Positions 22,323-32,187 of a stretch of 64,000 nt of DNA are shown in pieces (position 1 is the first letter of the stretch; every line of letters starts with the position of its first letter). This stretch comes from Grammothele lineata. Lineage: Eukaryota; Basidiomycota; Agaricomycetes; Polyporales; Polyporaceae. The stretch is from positions 1-64,000 of the forward strand of contig NDFF03000380.1 in the NCBI GenBank assembly GCA_002150815.3, written 5' to 3'. The notes below the pieces were generated by a model. That model worked only from the letters and a program-made list of their open reading frames with translations. It had not been told where the DNA came from and ran no database searches. Position numbers and translations under genes: made by a program.

Positions 22323-23090
22323 ATGGAATCGAACCCTGTGCAATCGGTGCGCCGCCGCCCTTCAATGAGCATTGCTACGGATCTATTGCATAACAAGACT
22401 GTTTCTGGCGAGCTATCACTTGTGGTCATGGATCGCCGGCGAACATATAGTACCACAGAGCAATTCCCGAGCTCTCATTTGCCCTCTCCTTACACCCAGC
22501 ATGGTCGCAGACGCAGTGGCAGTATGGCTGCTTTACTGGACGACTCCGATAGCTCACCCATCCCGAGCCCAAGTTCTGTAATGTCAAGCATCGGTCCACA
22601 TTCTGCAAAACCGGTCTCTGTACCCAACTCAGCCGCCGTCGATCAGCTGGCTGATCATTCAAAGCCACTGCGAAATCGATCCGTGTTCCGTCGGCTCGTT
22701 GACTCTGTCAATATTGGGAGGTTACGCCGAAAACGCCTTGTACCATCTCTGGAAATCTTTACAGACCTTCCAGCTCGTGCGGAAGATGTTCTGCAACGAC
22801 CAGATCCTAATGAAAAGTCCGTATACTCCCCTCGCAGTACTCGCAAGGATTGCCCGACGACATCTGGAACTGACACGGTGCCTAGACCATCTCCACTTAG
22901 CTTCTGGCAGACCATATTAAGAACCGAATCGTTACCGGACATGCACTACTGGAGGGACTATAGCAACGACCTAACGACCCTCGAATCATCACTTTCAGTG
23001 ACGCATCGTCCGCGAACCCGCTTGTCTGACGATGAGGATCAAGACATGGAATACTCCGACAAGTGCGTGACACATATCGGATTCGAATGA
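22323..23090 (+). CDS. serine/arginine-rich hypothetical protein
   Basis: The frame gives 255 aa from ATG 22323; an in-frame GTG at 22287 is discarded. It is Ser/Pro/Arg-rich with several basic-serine clusters (RRRPSMS, RRRSGSM), as in phosphorylated regulatory proteins. Residues 110-150 contain NRSVFRRLVDSVNIGRLRRKR, an amphipathic basic helix. The C-terminus is acidic (SDDEDQDMEYSD). No domain recognised. Unlike the ORFs at 1-5 kb, the composition is not explained by base skew, so a real gene is likely. Confidence 0.5.
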   Translation: MESNPVQSVRRRPSMSIATDLLHNKTVSGELSLVVMDRRRTYSTTEQFPSSHLPSPYTQHGRRRSGSMAALLDDSDSSPIPSPSSVMSSIGPHSAKPVSVPNSAAVDQLADHSKPLRNRSVFRRLVDSVNIGRLRRKRLVPSLEIFTDLPARAEDVLQRPDPNEKSVYSPRSTRKDCPTTSGTDTVPRPSPLSFWQTILRTESLPDMHYWRDYSNDLTTLESSLSVTHRPRTRLSDDEDQDMEYSDKCVTHIGFE

Positions 23091-23176
23091 CGTTTCATTT
23101 ACCTGACATGATCTTTCATAACTCTAGCAAGGAACTTATAGATTTTTCTTCATTCATTTCTTTACCCCTTCCTCCG

Positions 23177-24443
23177 ATGGCGAGCGTAGTTAGTGTGCTA
23201 CCTCCTCAACAGGCGTATGCCCCGGCGGATGCAAACTCCCCTCAACCAAGGATGGTGATAGAACCCCAAGGAGCCGCTCGTGATCTTGGTATTACGGTTC
23301 CGCAGAGGTCTTTGAAGTACAGGTATTGGAACATGATTTTATTTGATAGTTTTGACTTAGCATGGACATTATGTGTGCAGGAAATACGTTTTGCTTCCTA
23401 CACTACACGACGTCGCAATACCGGCGATGTCACACCCAGCGGAACCGTTTATGTTTGACGCTCCTGCTACCACGTCTACACACAAAAATACTATGTGGTG
23501 AGCTTTTGCCGCTCCTCTTTGCATCCATGTTCAAATTGTTAAGCATGCAGCGGCCGTGGCCGGTTGTTTCTTCAGCGCCGGCATATCAGATGCGACGCCT
23601 ACCACAAGGCTCGGTGTTTTGGAAGGTCACACAATTGATTCCAGGTATCTTTCTGAGGCTTGAACTGTGTGGGTTGCGCTGATTAAAAGCTATATTCATA
23701 AATAGTGCGTTATACCCGGATCATTGTATGAGAAAACTACAGGAGCTTGGTTGGTTGCGAGTTCAACTCGCTGACCAGAACATCACCTATTTCTTCAATT
23801 CTAAATTGCAGGTTACCACCGATGTCAACCTCTGCATTCCCCTCAGTTTCGCACGCATAACGGATCACATAGGTGTAGGCTACATTGTCAAGCTGGGATC
23901 GCATGTCTTCTCTGAGGATCAGGAAGTATGGCTTCAGGAGCTGTCGGCGGGGGAAAGTTCTTACTTTTCTGAATCTTTGGTCAACCACAAAGAACATACT
24001 ATCATACCTGTCGATTGTCGCGTGCCTTTACACGTGAACGGAACTAATCAAGCTCCATTGCATCTCGAAAATCGTGAGTTCTCAGTGACCCAGAACCTGA
24101 AATTGAGGCTTGACGTACATCACGCTTCTTAGAACTCGAGATGGAGTTTCGTTACTGGGCGTTTGTAGAGAGATACCCTCAACACATGGACCTTTCCTCC
24201 GCAATCGTGGCTGAAGCAATTGTCGCTTTGAAGTCGCGGTCATCCATAGGTGAGCAGGAACAAAAACGGATACATGCGAGCTTCTGTCCTCTAACAAACA
24301 CTTCCATGAAATTTCTTGTTTGTCCGCCGTCAGAGTGTCAGCGCCTCATAGATAAGTTGAAGGAAGGGGCCAGAGCAGCCAACGTGATAGTTGCGCGAGT
24401 GATGATACAAACAGGTAGCTGCGTCCGACTTCCACTTGCATAA
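23177..24443 (+). CDS. probable decayed or split gene of the Agaricomycete WW-like hypothetical family
   Basis: A first exon 23177-23322 and a second from 23381 join in frame across a 58-nt GT-AG intron (…SLKY then RKYVLLPTLHD). Further segments at 23728-24132 and 24141-24443 are open in different frames. The piece LGWLRVQLADQNITYFFNS followed by TTDVNL resembles a WW-type strand pattern, and MEFRYWAFVERYPQHM followed by CQRLIDKLK resembles the conserved end of a large Agaricomycete family of WW-like proteins of unknown function. I could not build one continuous model, so exon limits are uncertain and it may be a pseudogene. Confidence 0.3.
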
Positions 24444-25152
24444 CACTCGACTCATCGTGTACACTGATCGTGTGCAGTGAAATTGCAACTGGAATATACT
24501 AGACAAAATGGCGCAAACTTTACCTCAATCAACGCGTCCGCAGCGGTAACATCAGCAAAATCGCACCTTACCTTCCGGCGCTTCGAGGCGCTTCGAGCTT
24601 ATCGTACATCCTTTCGGCTTAGTGAACGTACGCTTTTCGAGCTTCTGCAACTTCTGTAGATTCTGTATAAGAGCTGACATTACATGTACCATATCAGATG
24701 TATCATTCACTCTATCTTGGGGGTGTACTAGTGCAAGGGGAACATATAAATTCGAGACGTCTGAGAGTATACATACAGATTTGATTTGTATTTACTAGCT
24801 CCTTCAATCGGCGCGTGCAGCTCGTTGTGCAAGCTGTAGCTCCCATGACATTGGCGGATATTGGGAACATGACCTGAGTCGGAGTGAGAGCATGGGTGGG
24901 AACGAGAGGGGGAAAGGTTCGAAGCACAAACAGTAGAAACAGCAGAGAAAGCTGAAGAAGACATACCTCGGTACTCGATCATCCCACTCTCGGAGACAAG
25001 TATAACTCCCTCCTAGCGCTATCGCCTGGTGTTGACGAAAACGGCGAGTGAAGAGGAGAGCATCGAGGTGCACGTGGAAGGGGGTAAGGCAGGAGAAGAA
25101 TGGGGAACAATAATAGGAACGGTAACATCACCCGGAATGAGGTTTGTGTGGC
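24444..25152. other. intergenic region up to the Gypsy-1 insertion
   Basis: No supported gene. A short direct repeat (gcgcttcgaggcgcttcgag) lies at about 24579. Reading frames here are short. The sequence left of 25153 continued directly into what is now 35786 before Gypsy-1 inserted. Confidence 0.4.
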
Positions 25153-25157
25153 CCGTG

Positions 25158-25388
25158 TGAAAAGTTCCAAAGGGGTTCACACCTGTGCCAGACTCGTCTA
25201 TCCCTATATTCGAGGGGAACGGGTACAGCGGGGGTGTGATGTGATGTAGTCTAAGTTCTATCTAGGCCCTGCCCGTCCGAACCCTACTCGCGTGGCGGGG
25301 AACTGTACAGTACCCAGCCACGCGCTTGTGATCTAATCTCCTTCGGCGTTTACCAGCGCCCGGTCCGCCAGCGACCGGGGTCCTTACA
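25158..25388 (-). repeat. Gypsy-1 3' LTR
   Basis: 231 bp, reading TGTAAGGACC to TTTTCA on the minus strand, with the TG…CA ends of LTRs. It is preceded in the element direction by the polypurine tract. Confidence 0.95.
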
Positions 25389-25400
25389 CTCTCCCCCTCT
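25389..25400 (-). promoter_or_regulatory. Gypsy-1 polypurine tract
   Basis: The minus strand reads AGAGGGGGAGAG, directly abutting the 3' LTR. This is the normal primer for plus-strand DNA synthesis in LTR retrotransposons and independently fixes the inner LTR boundary. Confidence 0.9.
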
Positions 25401-25414
25401 GGACTGGGCCACCG

Positions 25415-28165
25415 TCACGTGGCGTAGTTCTCATGGTCGGAGGCGTGGGAGGAGCCCAACGAGACGGCGTCGTCGTCGGGGGGTGCGAGTGAAAGGGAGG
25501 CGGGGGGAATATAGTCAGCCTGATGGACCCGTCCTTCGTGCGCGTGCGGCTGCGCACAAGGGATCACGTTCTGCAGGCGGGCTCGCCCATAGCATCGGAA
25601 ATCGCCAAAGATTCCCGCGGCGTTAGGGGGAAGAAGGCGCAAGCGCGCAGGGGACGTAAGATCATCGAAGGTAACGGAGGAAGCGTGCTCGCCTTCGATG
25701 AGGAGGCGTGTGCGGTAGGCGTACTGCTCTAGCGCGGGAATCTCGAAATCGCTCGGGGATATGCCTTGACGGGCGACCCAGCAGGCGGCGTGATAGTGGT
25801 GGAGGTCGCGGCAGTCGAAAGGGAACGGATCGATGCGATCGCCTTGGCGAGGTGAGACAGGGAAGTGAGCGTTTCGGACGATCCACGCGAAATACCCAGG
25901 TACTGCGAAGAGTTCAATGAGGCCGCGGCAGAACGCGTCTTCACCAAATTCTTCTTCGCAATCCGGGGGTATGACCGGGAGGAGTTGGGCGATGAGGTGG
26001 TGGGCCATCACGTCGTCGGGATGGGCATCGGGGACTACGACGTCGAAGGCGAGGGGAGGCAGGGTTCCTTCCGCGTACCTCACTCCGATAGGCCAACGAC
26101 GGACGGAATGATTCAGGTACCAGTTGCGGGCGTCTGAATAATCCGTAGGGGGAACACGCTGGTAATGCGTGAACTGTCCGCGCGTCTTCCAACCGTCGCG
26201 ACTCGGGTGGAGTGGATACGGAATGGGGAGGATGGCGAGTGGAACGCTAAGGCCGGTCTCGGGAGGGGCGGTGAGGTTCGAGGGCTCCTCCTCGCGGTCA
26301 GGCGCGGTGGAGGGAGCGGGGCCATCGGTCGCTGGAAGTACTCCAGCGTCGGTGCGCGTCTCGTTTGGCGTACCGTCGATCGGAGGCGCGTCCTTGGTGG
26401 AGGTCGCGGGTGCGATGCTAGAGATGTCCGGGGAGTTGGCGCGCGACGACAGGGTCGGGGCGGTCGTCGAGCGTTGCTCGTCCTTTTTGGCCGCGGCCAT
26501 CGTCTTCTCGAGCGCGCGGAGTTCTTCGTCACGTTCCAACGCGGCGTAATCGCGGGCCTTGGTTCGCATCAGGAGGCGCACGCCCTCCGGTCGGGGCATC
26601 TCGGAGTTTCCATAGGCGAGGTGGATTTGGCGGAGTCGTCGTTGGGCGAACAGGCTGCGATCGACGAAGGCGCTCGCGCGCAGGTTCATTGCTTGGTTCA
26701 CGGTGGTGACGTCCACTCCCGTCCACTCGCCGGTGTCCATGTAAAACGCGGCGTTCTTCCACGAGACTTTGGTTCCCTTGCCCTTCTTGATTGCCTTTTT
26801 CACGCGACGTTGCTCGGCCTCGTCCGCTTCGGGGCCCATGTCGTCGAGGGTGTTCTGGTCGTACCGGAAGATCTCGACGAGATCGTGAGGGACGGGCGTC
26901 CCGTCGAGGTAAGTGGGATCGGACCCATCGCCGCGCGCGCGCCAATCCATGAAGCTAGTTAACGGATGGAAAGCCAGCGAGCCGTCGGGTTGGCCAGGGT
27001 AGACGTCGCGGGATGATCTGATGGCGGGGAGAGGGGGTAGAGTAGTAACGAATTCGACGGAATCGGAGTCGGAGCCCATAGGAGCGTCGTCCTGTGCTTG
27101 GGCGTCCGCATCGGGTGAGAGTTGCCCTTCCGGGGCGTTTGGTCCTGGTTCCTCGACGCGCTCGCCGATGCGCGCGGAGAGATTGGCTTCCCTCGGCTCG
27201 ATGGGTGGCTGTGCGTGCAGGACTCCTTCGATGACGTCGTTCTCGTTAAGCTGCGTTTCGGGTCCGGTGCGGGGCGTGGTATCCTCGTGCGGGGCGATCC
27301 TGCTTGCGAGTGAGGGGGTGGTCCCGGCCGGGGCGTCGGTGAAGCGAGACTCGAGCGGGGGAGCGCGCCCGGTGATCCGGTCAATGAGAGGCTGCTCCCG
27401 TTCGTGCGTGCGGCACCGTTCGAGCCGAACGTCCTCGCGTTGGCGCAGGTTCGCGAGCTCGGCCTCATGAGCCTCGATTTGCTGTCTTAACGACTCGATG
27501 TTCTGTTCGCGTTGCTGTAGTTCGGTGCGCAGTCGGGTGTTGTCGCGGTGAACGTCGTTGCCGGCGGTAAAGGCTCGCGCTGGTTCTTCCACGGTCGGTC
27601 CGGCAGGCGGAGCGTACGTGTAAGGGTTGGCGGCCGTGCCGTAGGGGGGGTATCCGGTGTAATACATGGGACCGGGGTTATACGGAATGGGCATGGGGGG
27701 AGGCATGAAGGCGGGCGTCGCGTGGAGGTAAGGAGCCGGTGCGACGGTGGCCGTCATGTGGTGGGCATATGGGGGAAAGTCGGAGGTTGGGCCCATGGCG
27801 TATGGGGGGTATTGGAAGTTGAATGGCTCAGCGCCCTGCACGTCCATCGCGGGTACGGTGGTAGTGCCGGGCGCTGCAGTAAACGGGTTGGTCGCGTTCG
27901 ATTGGGTAGAGCTTACGTGGGGCATGGTATTCCCTCCCCCTCCGGACGCGACATTGCCGTCGACCAGCGGGCCTTGAAGGGGCGGCCGGCCGTCGACAGT
28001 AGCGTAGGCGTTGGGGTGATAAATGTTGGCAGACCAGGCGAGACTAAGATAGGGCGGTGGGGATATACGCGCGGGCACGGCGGAGGGTGCAGCCCTCGGT
28101 GAAGGGGGCGGCACACTGGCGCGTTGCTCTGCGGGTGGCAGTCCGGGCGGGGTGGCGGGAAACAT
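25415..28165 (-). CDS. extra ORF downstream of pol in Gypsy-1, function unknown
   Basis: Uninterrupted 916-aa ORF from ATG 28165, starting 87 bp after the pol stop and in another frame. N-terminal 190 residues: Pro/Ala/Tyr-rich and disordered. About 200-250: a coiled coil (LRTELQQREQNIESLRQQIE). About 250-380: acidic linker. Then two more folded-looking regions, one with KKAIKKGKGTKVSWKNAAFY and FVDRSLFAQRRLRQIHLAYG, and a C-terminal one rich in His, Trp and Cys (FAVPGYFAWIVRNAHFPVSP; CRDLHHYHAACWVARQGI). There is no signal peptide or membrane segment, so it is not an envelope protein. Its long intact frame within a young element suggests selection. It might be a second structural, targeting or silencing-suppressor protein; I cannot tell which. 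Confidence 0.8.
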   Translation of the reverse strand: MFPATPPGLPPAEQRASVPPPSPRAAPSAVPARISPPPYLSLAWSANIYHPNAYATVDGRPPLQGPLVDGNVASGGGGNTMPHVSSTQSNATNPFTAAPGTTTVPAMDVQGAEPFNFQYPPYAMGPTSDFPPYAHHMTATVAPAPYLHATPAFMPPPMPIPYNPGPMYYTGYPPYGTAANPYTYAPPAGPTVEEPARAFTAGNDVHRDNTRLRTELQQREQNIESLRQQIEAHEAELANLRQREDVRLERCRTHEREQPLIDRITGRAPPLESRFTDAPAGTTPSLASRIAPHEDTTPRTGPETQLNENDVIEGVLHAQPPIEPREANLSARIGERVEEPGPNAPEGQLSPDADAQAQDDAPMGSDSDSVEFVTTLPPLPAIRSSRDVYPGQPDGSLAFHPLTSFMDWRARGDGSDPTYLDGTPVPHDLVEIFRYDQNTLDDMGPEADEAEQRRVKKAIKKGKGTKVSWKNAAFYMDTGEWTGVDVTTVNQAMNLRASAFVDRSLFAQRRLRQIHLAYGNSEMPRPEGVRLLMRTKARDYAALERDEELRALEKTMAAAKKDEQRSTTAPTLSSRANSPDISSIAPATSTKDAPPIDGTPNETRTDAGVLPATDGPAPSTAPDREEEPSNLTAPPETGLSVPLAILPIPYPLHPSRDGWKTRGQFTHYQRVPPTDYSDARNWYLNHSVRRWPIGVRYAEGTLPPLAFDVVVPDAHPDDVMAHHLIAQLLPVIPPDCEEEFGEDAFCRGLIELFAVPGYFAWIVRNAHFPVSPRQGDRIDPFPFDCRDLHHYHAACWVARQGISPSDFEIPALEQYAYRTRLLIEGEHASSVTFDDLTSPARLRLLPPNAAGIFGDFRCYGRARLQNVIPCAQPHAHEGRVHQADYIPPASLSLAPPDDDAVSLGSSHASDHENYAT

Positions 28166-28251
28166 GAGAGCGCGATGTATACGAGGGCGGAAGGCAAGGA
28201 AAAATTGGCAGGGAGTTGGGGGGGGATCCTTGCGTTCTACGGAACGTCGGG

Positions 28252-31200
28252 TTAAGACGGTCTTCGGGAGTGAGCGCTTATCGACGATCCTACTGGATCA
28301 CCCGGGCCCGCTCGCGACGAGGGCGCCGCCGTGCTGAGCAGTCGTGATTCGGGGAGCGGCGCGTCGGTATCTAATCGCGGTAGGTCCGCGCATTCTGTTA
28401 TCCCGAGGAGCGCGAAATAATCTTTCAGCGCGAGGAGCGCGTCGCACTTAGCGCTGGGCTCCCATACGCACTCGCCGGAGGTCATGTGCACGAGGTACTC
28501 GACGCCACCATCGTCCGTCCAGCGATGGCCGATGATCTCGTCGACCAGCCAGTCGTGGTCGTCTGCGTCTCCCAGGTCGTAATCCTTCCAATTCTCTCGA
28601 TCGGGGAATAGGAGGTCGTCATTGGGCTCGTAACGGCGCAGTAGACTAGCGTGGAACGTGGGGTGGACTCGTCGTTTCTTGAGGTCCGGTGGCAGGTCGA
28701 GCTTGTAAGTGGAAGTTTCCGGGTGTGCCTCGATCACGGAATAAGGTCCGATATACTTTGGCGCGAGCTTGCGCGCACGGCCCTTCGGAAGCGAGAGGTT
28801 CTTCGTCGAAAGGTACGCCTTCTCTCCGACTTGAAGGGGGTTGTCCTCGTCCGATCGTCGTTTATTTGCGTGGTGCGTGGAGATAACCCGCGCCTCGATA
28901 AGTGCATCGTGGGCTTGTTCCAAGTTCCATCGCGCTCGTTCAGCGAACGCTTGCGCCCCAGGAAATGAGCGATCACCGAGGGGGAACGCGCTTAGTCGGG
29001 GCACGTAGCCGTAGTTGAGTTCGAAGGGGGCGAAGCCCGTAGAGGCACTCGTGCTGGAGTTCAGCGCGAATTCCACCATCGGTATCTTCTCCAGCCAGTC
29101 TGATTGATCAGCGCACACGACCGACCGTAGAATTTGGCCGATGCTCCGAATGGCTCGTTCGGAAGCGCCATCGGTTTGTGGATGGAAGGAGGTGGACATC
29201 AAGAGACGCGTTCCCAACAGTCGCTGCACTTCGCGCCAAAATCGCGACGTAAACTTGGAGTCGCGGTCCGAGACTATAGATTCCGGGATCCCGTGTAGGC
29301 GCACGTACTCGCGAATATACAAGTCCGCGAGGTCGGTCGCCGTGTCGGTCACCTTGCAGGGGATTAAATGGATCATTCCCGTGAGTCTGCAGACGATGAC
29401 CCATAAGTAATTGTACCCTCCAACGTCGGGGAACGGTCCCACGAAGTCCATGCCAATCGATTGGAATGGAAATAGTGGGATCGGGAGTGAGTGAAGGAGG
29501 CCGGACGGTCGTTTTGGGTCGGTCTTCGACATCTGACAAGCCGCGCAGGTTGTACAAAAGCGATGGACGTCCGCCGACATTCGGGGCCACCAGACCCATC
29601 GTCGCAGATACTCCGCGGTTCGTTTTGGCCCCAGATGGCCGAGGGTTGAATGAGCGATATCGATTATCGCTTCAGTGAGTTGTCGCTTCCCTCTCAACTT
29701 GGTGCGGGGCACGCAAAGACACTCGTGTCCGAATCGCGAGGACAGGTAGAGAAATCCATCGCGTGATTTGAACCGAGGGTAGGCCTTGGGATGACTGACG
29801 ACCTTGTTGAACGTGGCGTCATCTTCGTACCCTCGTCGAATGGCCGCTAGGATGTCAGCGTTTGAGTGCAAGGTGGAATCCAAGGGAGGGCCGTCTTGGA
29901 GGGCGTCGCGCAGGCAGGGCTCGTATCGCGGGGTTCCTTCACGCGTCGGTTGGCCAGTTGTCTCAGCGTTCGTCGGCACGCTCACGGGTACGTTCGCGGG
30001 CGCGGGACCGTCAATATCGGCTGCGTCGCGCGCACGTGACCGCGTCCGTGTGCGAGCGTGCCTTTGCAGTTGTTCGGCTTCCTCTAGCCGGGGCTCGGTC
30101 TTGTCGCGGAGAGGCTCTCCTTTGCGTCGGACTGGAAACGGCTCGATGTTATTGGGGTCGGCCTTCTTGGGACGAGGGTTGGCTCGGAGTTGCATGGCGT
30201 GTATCCGAGCACGCTGGGCGGCACGCATATCGAGGTATTCCGCTGCCCGCTCGTCGGTAATATCGTCTAGCTGAGGGTCGAGTCGGACGTCAGCGGATAC
30301 GAAGTCCTCGGGCGAGTACTCGTCGGCTAGGGTGTCGTTCTCGAAGTAGCGAGATAGACAATCAGCGACTTTGTTCTCCACGCCGTCAACATGCATGATT
30401 TCCGCGTTGAATCCGTCAACAAACTGCGTCCAACGGATAAGACGAGCGTGCCGCGTTTCTCGGGCGGCCGTTCGGATTTTGGTGAGGGCTGCGTGGTCGG
30501 TAGCAATGGTGAATTTGAGCCCGCGAAGCCGGTCGTCCCATTTCTGTAGTGCTTCGATTACGCCGAGAGCCTCCTGCTCGTAGGTGTGGTACGATCGCTG
30601 GGCGGCTGTGAATTTCTTGGACATGAATCCCGCCGGCCTGCAGGTTCTCCAGTCCGGTCCTTGACCATACATGGCACCGACACCATAGACCGAGGCGTCG
30701 GTGATCACCCATATAGGATCGGAGCTCTTGGGGTCGATGGGTTTCAGGATGGGGGTCGTAGACACGGTGGCCTTGATACGGTCAAGACAAGCTTGGTGGA
30801 GGGGTCGCCACTGAAACGGGCGACCGCCCTTGCAGATCGATTCGAGTGGGGAGGTGTAGGCGGATATGTCGGGAAGGAAGTGGGCGAGATACTGCACTAG
30901 CCCGAGAAAACGCTGGACTTCCTCTAGAGATCGCATGGGTCGCCAGTCGCGGATACGAGATAGCTTGTTAGAGTCCGCGTGCAGCCCTCGGTCGTCGATG
31001 AGGTGGCCGAGGCAGTCCATGCTGGTGGAGTACAGGTCGAGTTTCGTACGGCTAATGTACAGTTTCTGTTCCCGCAGCCGTTGGAATACACGCTTCAGAT
31101 GGTCTTCGTGGTCTTCGATCGAGTCGGAGTACACGAAGATATCGTCAAGGTATACGTGAACGAATTGGCCGATGAACTCTCGGAATACCCAGGTCATGAG

Positions 31201-32187
31201 TCGCTGGAACGTGCTAGGAGCGTTGCAGTCGCCTTGTTGCATGACATGGGAGACGGCGGTGCCATATATGGTGGAGAACGCGGTTTTCCAGATGTCGTCC
31301 ATCTCGATTCGGATCTGTTCGTAAGCGTCGGACATGTCTATCTTGGAGCGGAACCTCGCGCGCGCAACATCGTTTCGTATGTTTTCCTGATCGGGAAACG
31401 GCGTCACGTCCTTCACAGTGTTCTCGTTACGCTGTCGCGCATCGATGACCGTCCTGAGTTTTCCGTTCTTCTTGCGGACGCACAACAGGGGAGCCGCCTG
31501 GGTGACGGGTTTCATCTCCCACCAGCCCGCCTTCAAATAGGTGTCGACCTTCGCCTTCAACTCGGGTCGTAGGGCGTCAGGGCAGCGCGGGTGGTGGTAG
31601 CGATACTGCTTCGTAGGATCGATCAGCGGAATCCTATGGTTAACTTCTCTCCACGGGGGCAATTCCAATGGAATGTCCCCCGTGAGGTCAGCAGTGCGGT
31701 TGAACCAGGCTTCTTTCAGTTGTGGGATGTCGTCTCGGTCGAGGCGAGAGTCCATTCGTCGTACGTGCGCGACTGCTTCTCGCTCAATGAGGTCGTTAAT
31801 GCCCAATGGATCTTCGCGCCCCAGTGCGTCGCGCTTTACTCCTCGGCTCGAGTGTTCCGTCACTCTGTCCCGGAGTCGGATGTCGGGGACAGAATGTCGG
31901 CGCTCTCGAGGCGGTTCGCGCTTGGTGTCTCGGGCGTGGTCTGAATCGGGGAAGACGAATTGAACCGTCCGCGTCTTACGTGGGTGAGTGGTGGTGGCCG
32001 AAGGTGTCGGATGATGGCCTTTCGATTTCGAGTATGCCGAGCTCGCCTGCGTAGGGAGCGCGGAATTCTCAATGATCGAAGAGGAGTCGTGGGGTAGCCA
32101 TTGTTGGGAGTTATGTGCCGCAATTGATTCGTCCTCTTCAACCTCTACTGTAGTCTGGTAGGACGGTCGAGGAGGACGTTCAGGGAG
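28252..32187 (-). CDS. pol: Gypsy-1 pol: RT, RNase H, integrase, chromodomain
   Basis: The frame is open from the codon after the gag UGA (32187) to TAA at 28252, about 1,311 codons; the first ATG is only at 31755, so expression probably needs readthrough or reinitiation. Visible in order: reverse transcriptase (AAPLLCVRKKNGKLRTVID, catalytic VYLDD near 31160), RNase H (ITDASVYGVGAMYG, E in YEQEALGVIEAL, D in IATDHAAL), integrase zinc site (HSTLGHLG…CTTCAACQ), catalytic D in GMDFVGPF, D in VSDRDSKFT and E in GASERAIRSI, the KYIGPYSVIE (GPY/F) module and, near 28500, a chromodomain-like segment (WLVDEIIGHRW…YLVHMT…VWEP). Chromodomains of this kind steer integration to modified histones. No lesion is seen. 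Confidence 0.93.
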   Translation of the reverse strand, partial: LPERPPRPSYQTTVEVEEDESIAAHNSQQWLPHDSSSIIENSALPTQASSAYSKSKGHHPTPSATTTHPRKTRTVQFVFPDSDHARDTKREPPRERRHSVPDIRLRDRVTEHSSRGVKRDALGREDPLGINDLIEREAVAHVRRMDSRLDRDDIPQLKEAWFNRTADLTGDIPLELPPWREVNHRIPLIDPTKQYRYHHPRCPDALRPELKAKVDTYLKAGWWEMKPVTQAAPLLCVRKKNGKLRTVIDARQRNENTVKDVTPFPDQENIRNDVARARFRSKIDMSDAYEQIRIEMDDIWKTAFSTIYGTAVSHVMQQGDCNAPSTFQRLMTWVFREFIGQFVHVYLDDIFVYSDSIEDHEDHLKRVFQRLREQKLYISRTKLDLYSTSMDCLGHLIDDRGLHADSNKLSRIRDWRPMRSLEEVQRFLGLVQYLAHFLPDISAYTSPLESICKGGRPFQWRPLHQACLDRIKATVSTTPILKPIDPKSSDPIWVITDASVYGVGAMYGQGPDWRTCRPAGFMSKKFTAAQRSYHTYEQEALGVIEALQKWDDRLRGLKFTIATDHAALTKIRTAARETRHARLIRWTQFVDGFNAEIMHVDGVENKVADCLSRYFENDTLADEYSPEDFVSADVRLDPQLDDITDERAAEYLDMRAAQRARIHAMQLRANPRPKKADPNNIEPFPVRRKGEPLRDKTEPRLEEAEQLQRHARTRTRSRARDAADIDGPAPANVPVSVPTNAETTGQPTREGTPRYEPCLRDALQDGPPLDSTLHSNADILAAIRRGYEDDATFNKVVSHPKAYPRFKSRDGFLYLSSRFGHECLCVPRTKLRGKRQLTEAIIDIAHSTLGHLGPKRTAEYLRRWVWWPRMSADVHRFCTTCAACQMSKTDPKRPSGLLHSLPIPLFPFQSIGMDFVGPFPDVGGYNYLWVIVCRLTGMIHLIPCKVTDTATDLADLYIREYVRLHGIPESIVSDRDSKFTSRFWREVQRLLGTRLLMSTSFHPQTDGASERAIRSIGQILRSVVCADQSDWLEKIPMVEFALNSSTSASTGFAPFELNYGYVPRLSAFPLGDRSFPGAQAFAERARWNLEQAHDALIEARVISTHHANKRRSDEDNPLQVGEKAYLSTKNLSLPKGRARKLAPKYIGPYSVIEAHPETSTYKLDLPPDLKKRRVHPTFHASLLRRYEPNDDLLFPDRENWKDYDLGDADDHDWLVDEIIGHRWTDDGGVEYLVHMTSGECVWEPSAKCDALLALKDYFALLGITECADLPRLDTDAPLPESRLLSTAAPSSRAGPGDPVGSSISAHSRRPS

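Noticed and set aside
25415..28165. Envelope gene for the third Gypsy-1 ORF
   Set aside because: Position after pol fits env, but there is no signal peptide, membrane segment or furin-like site.
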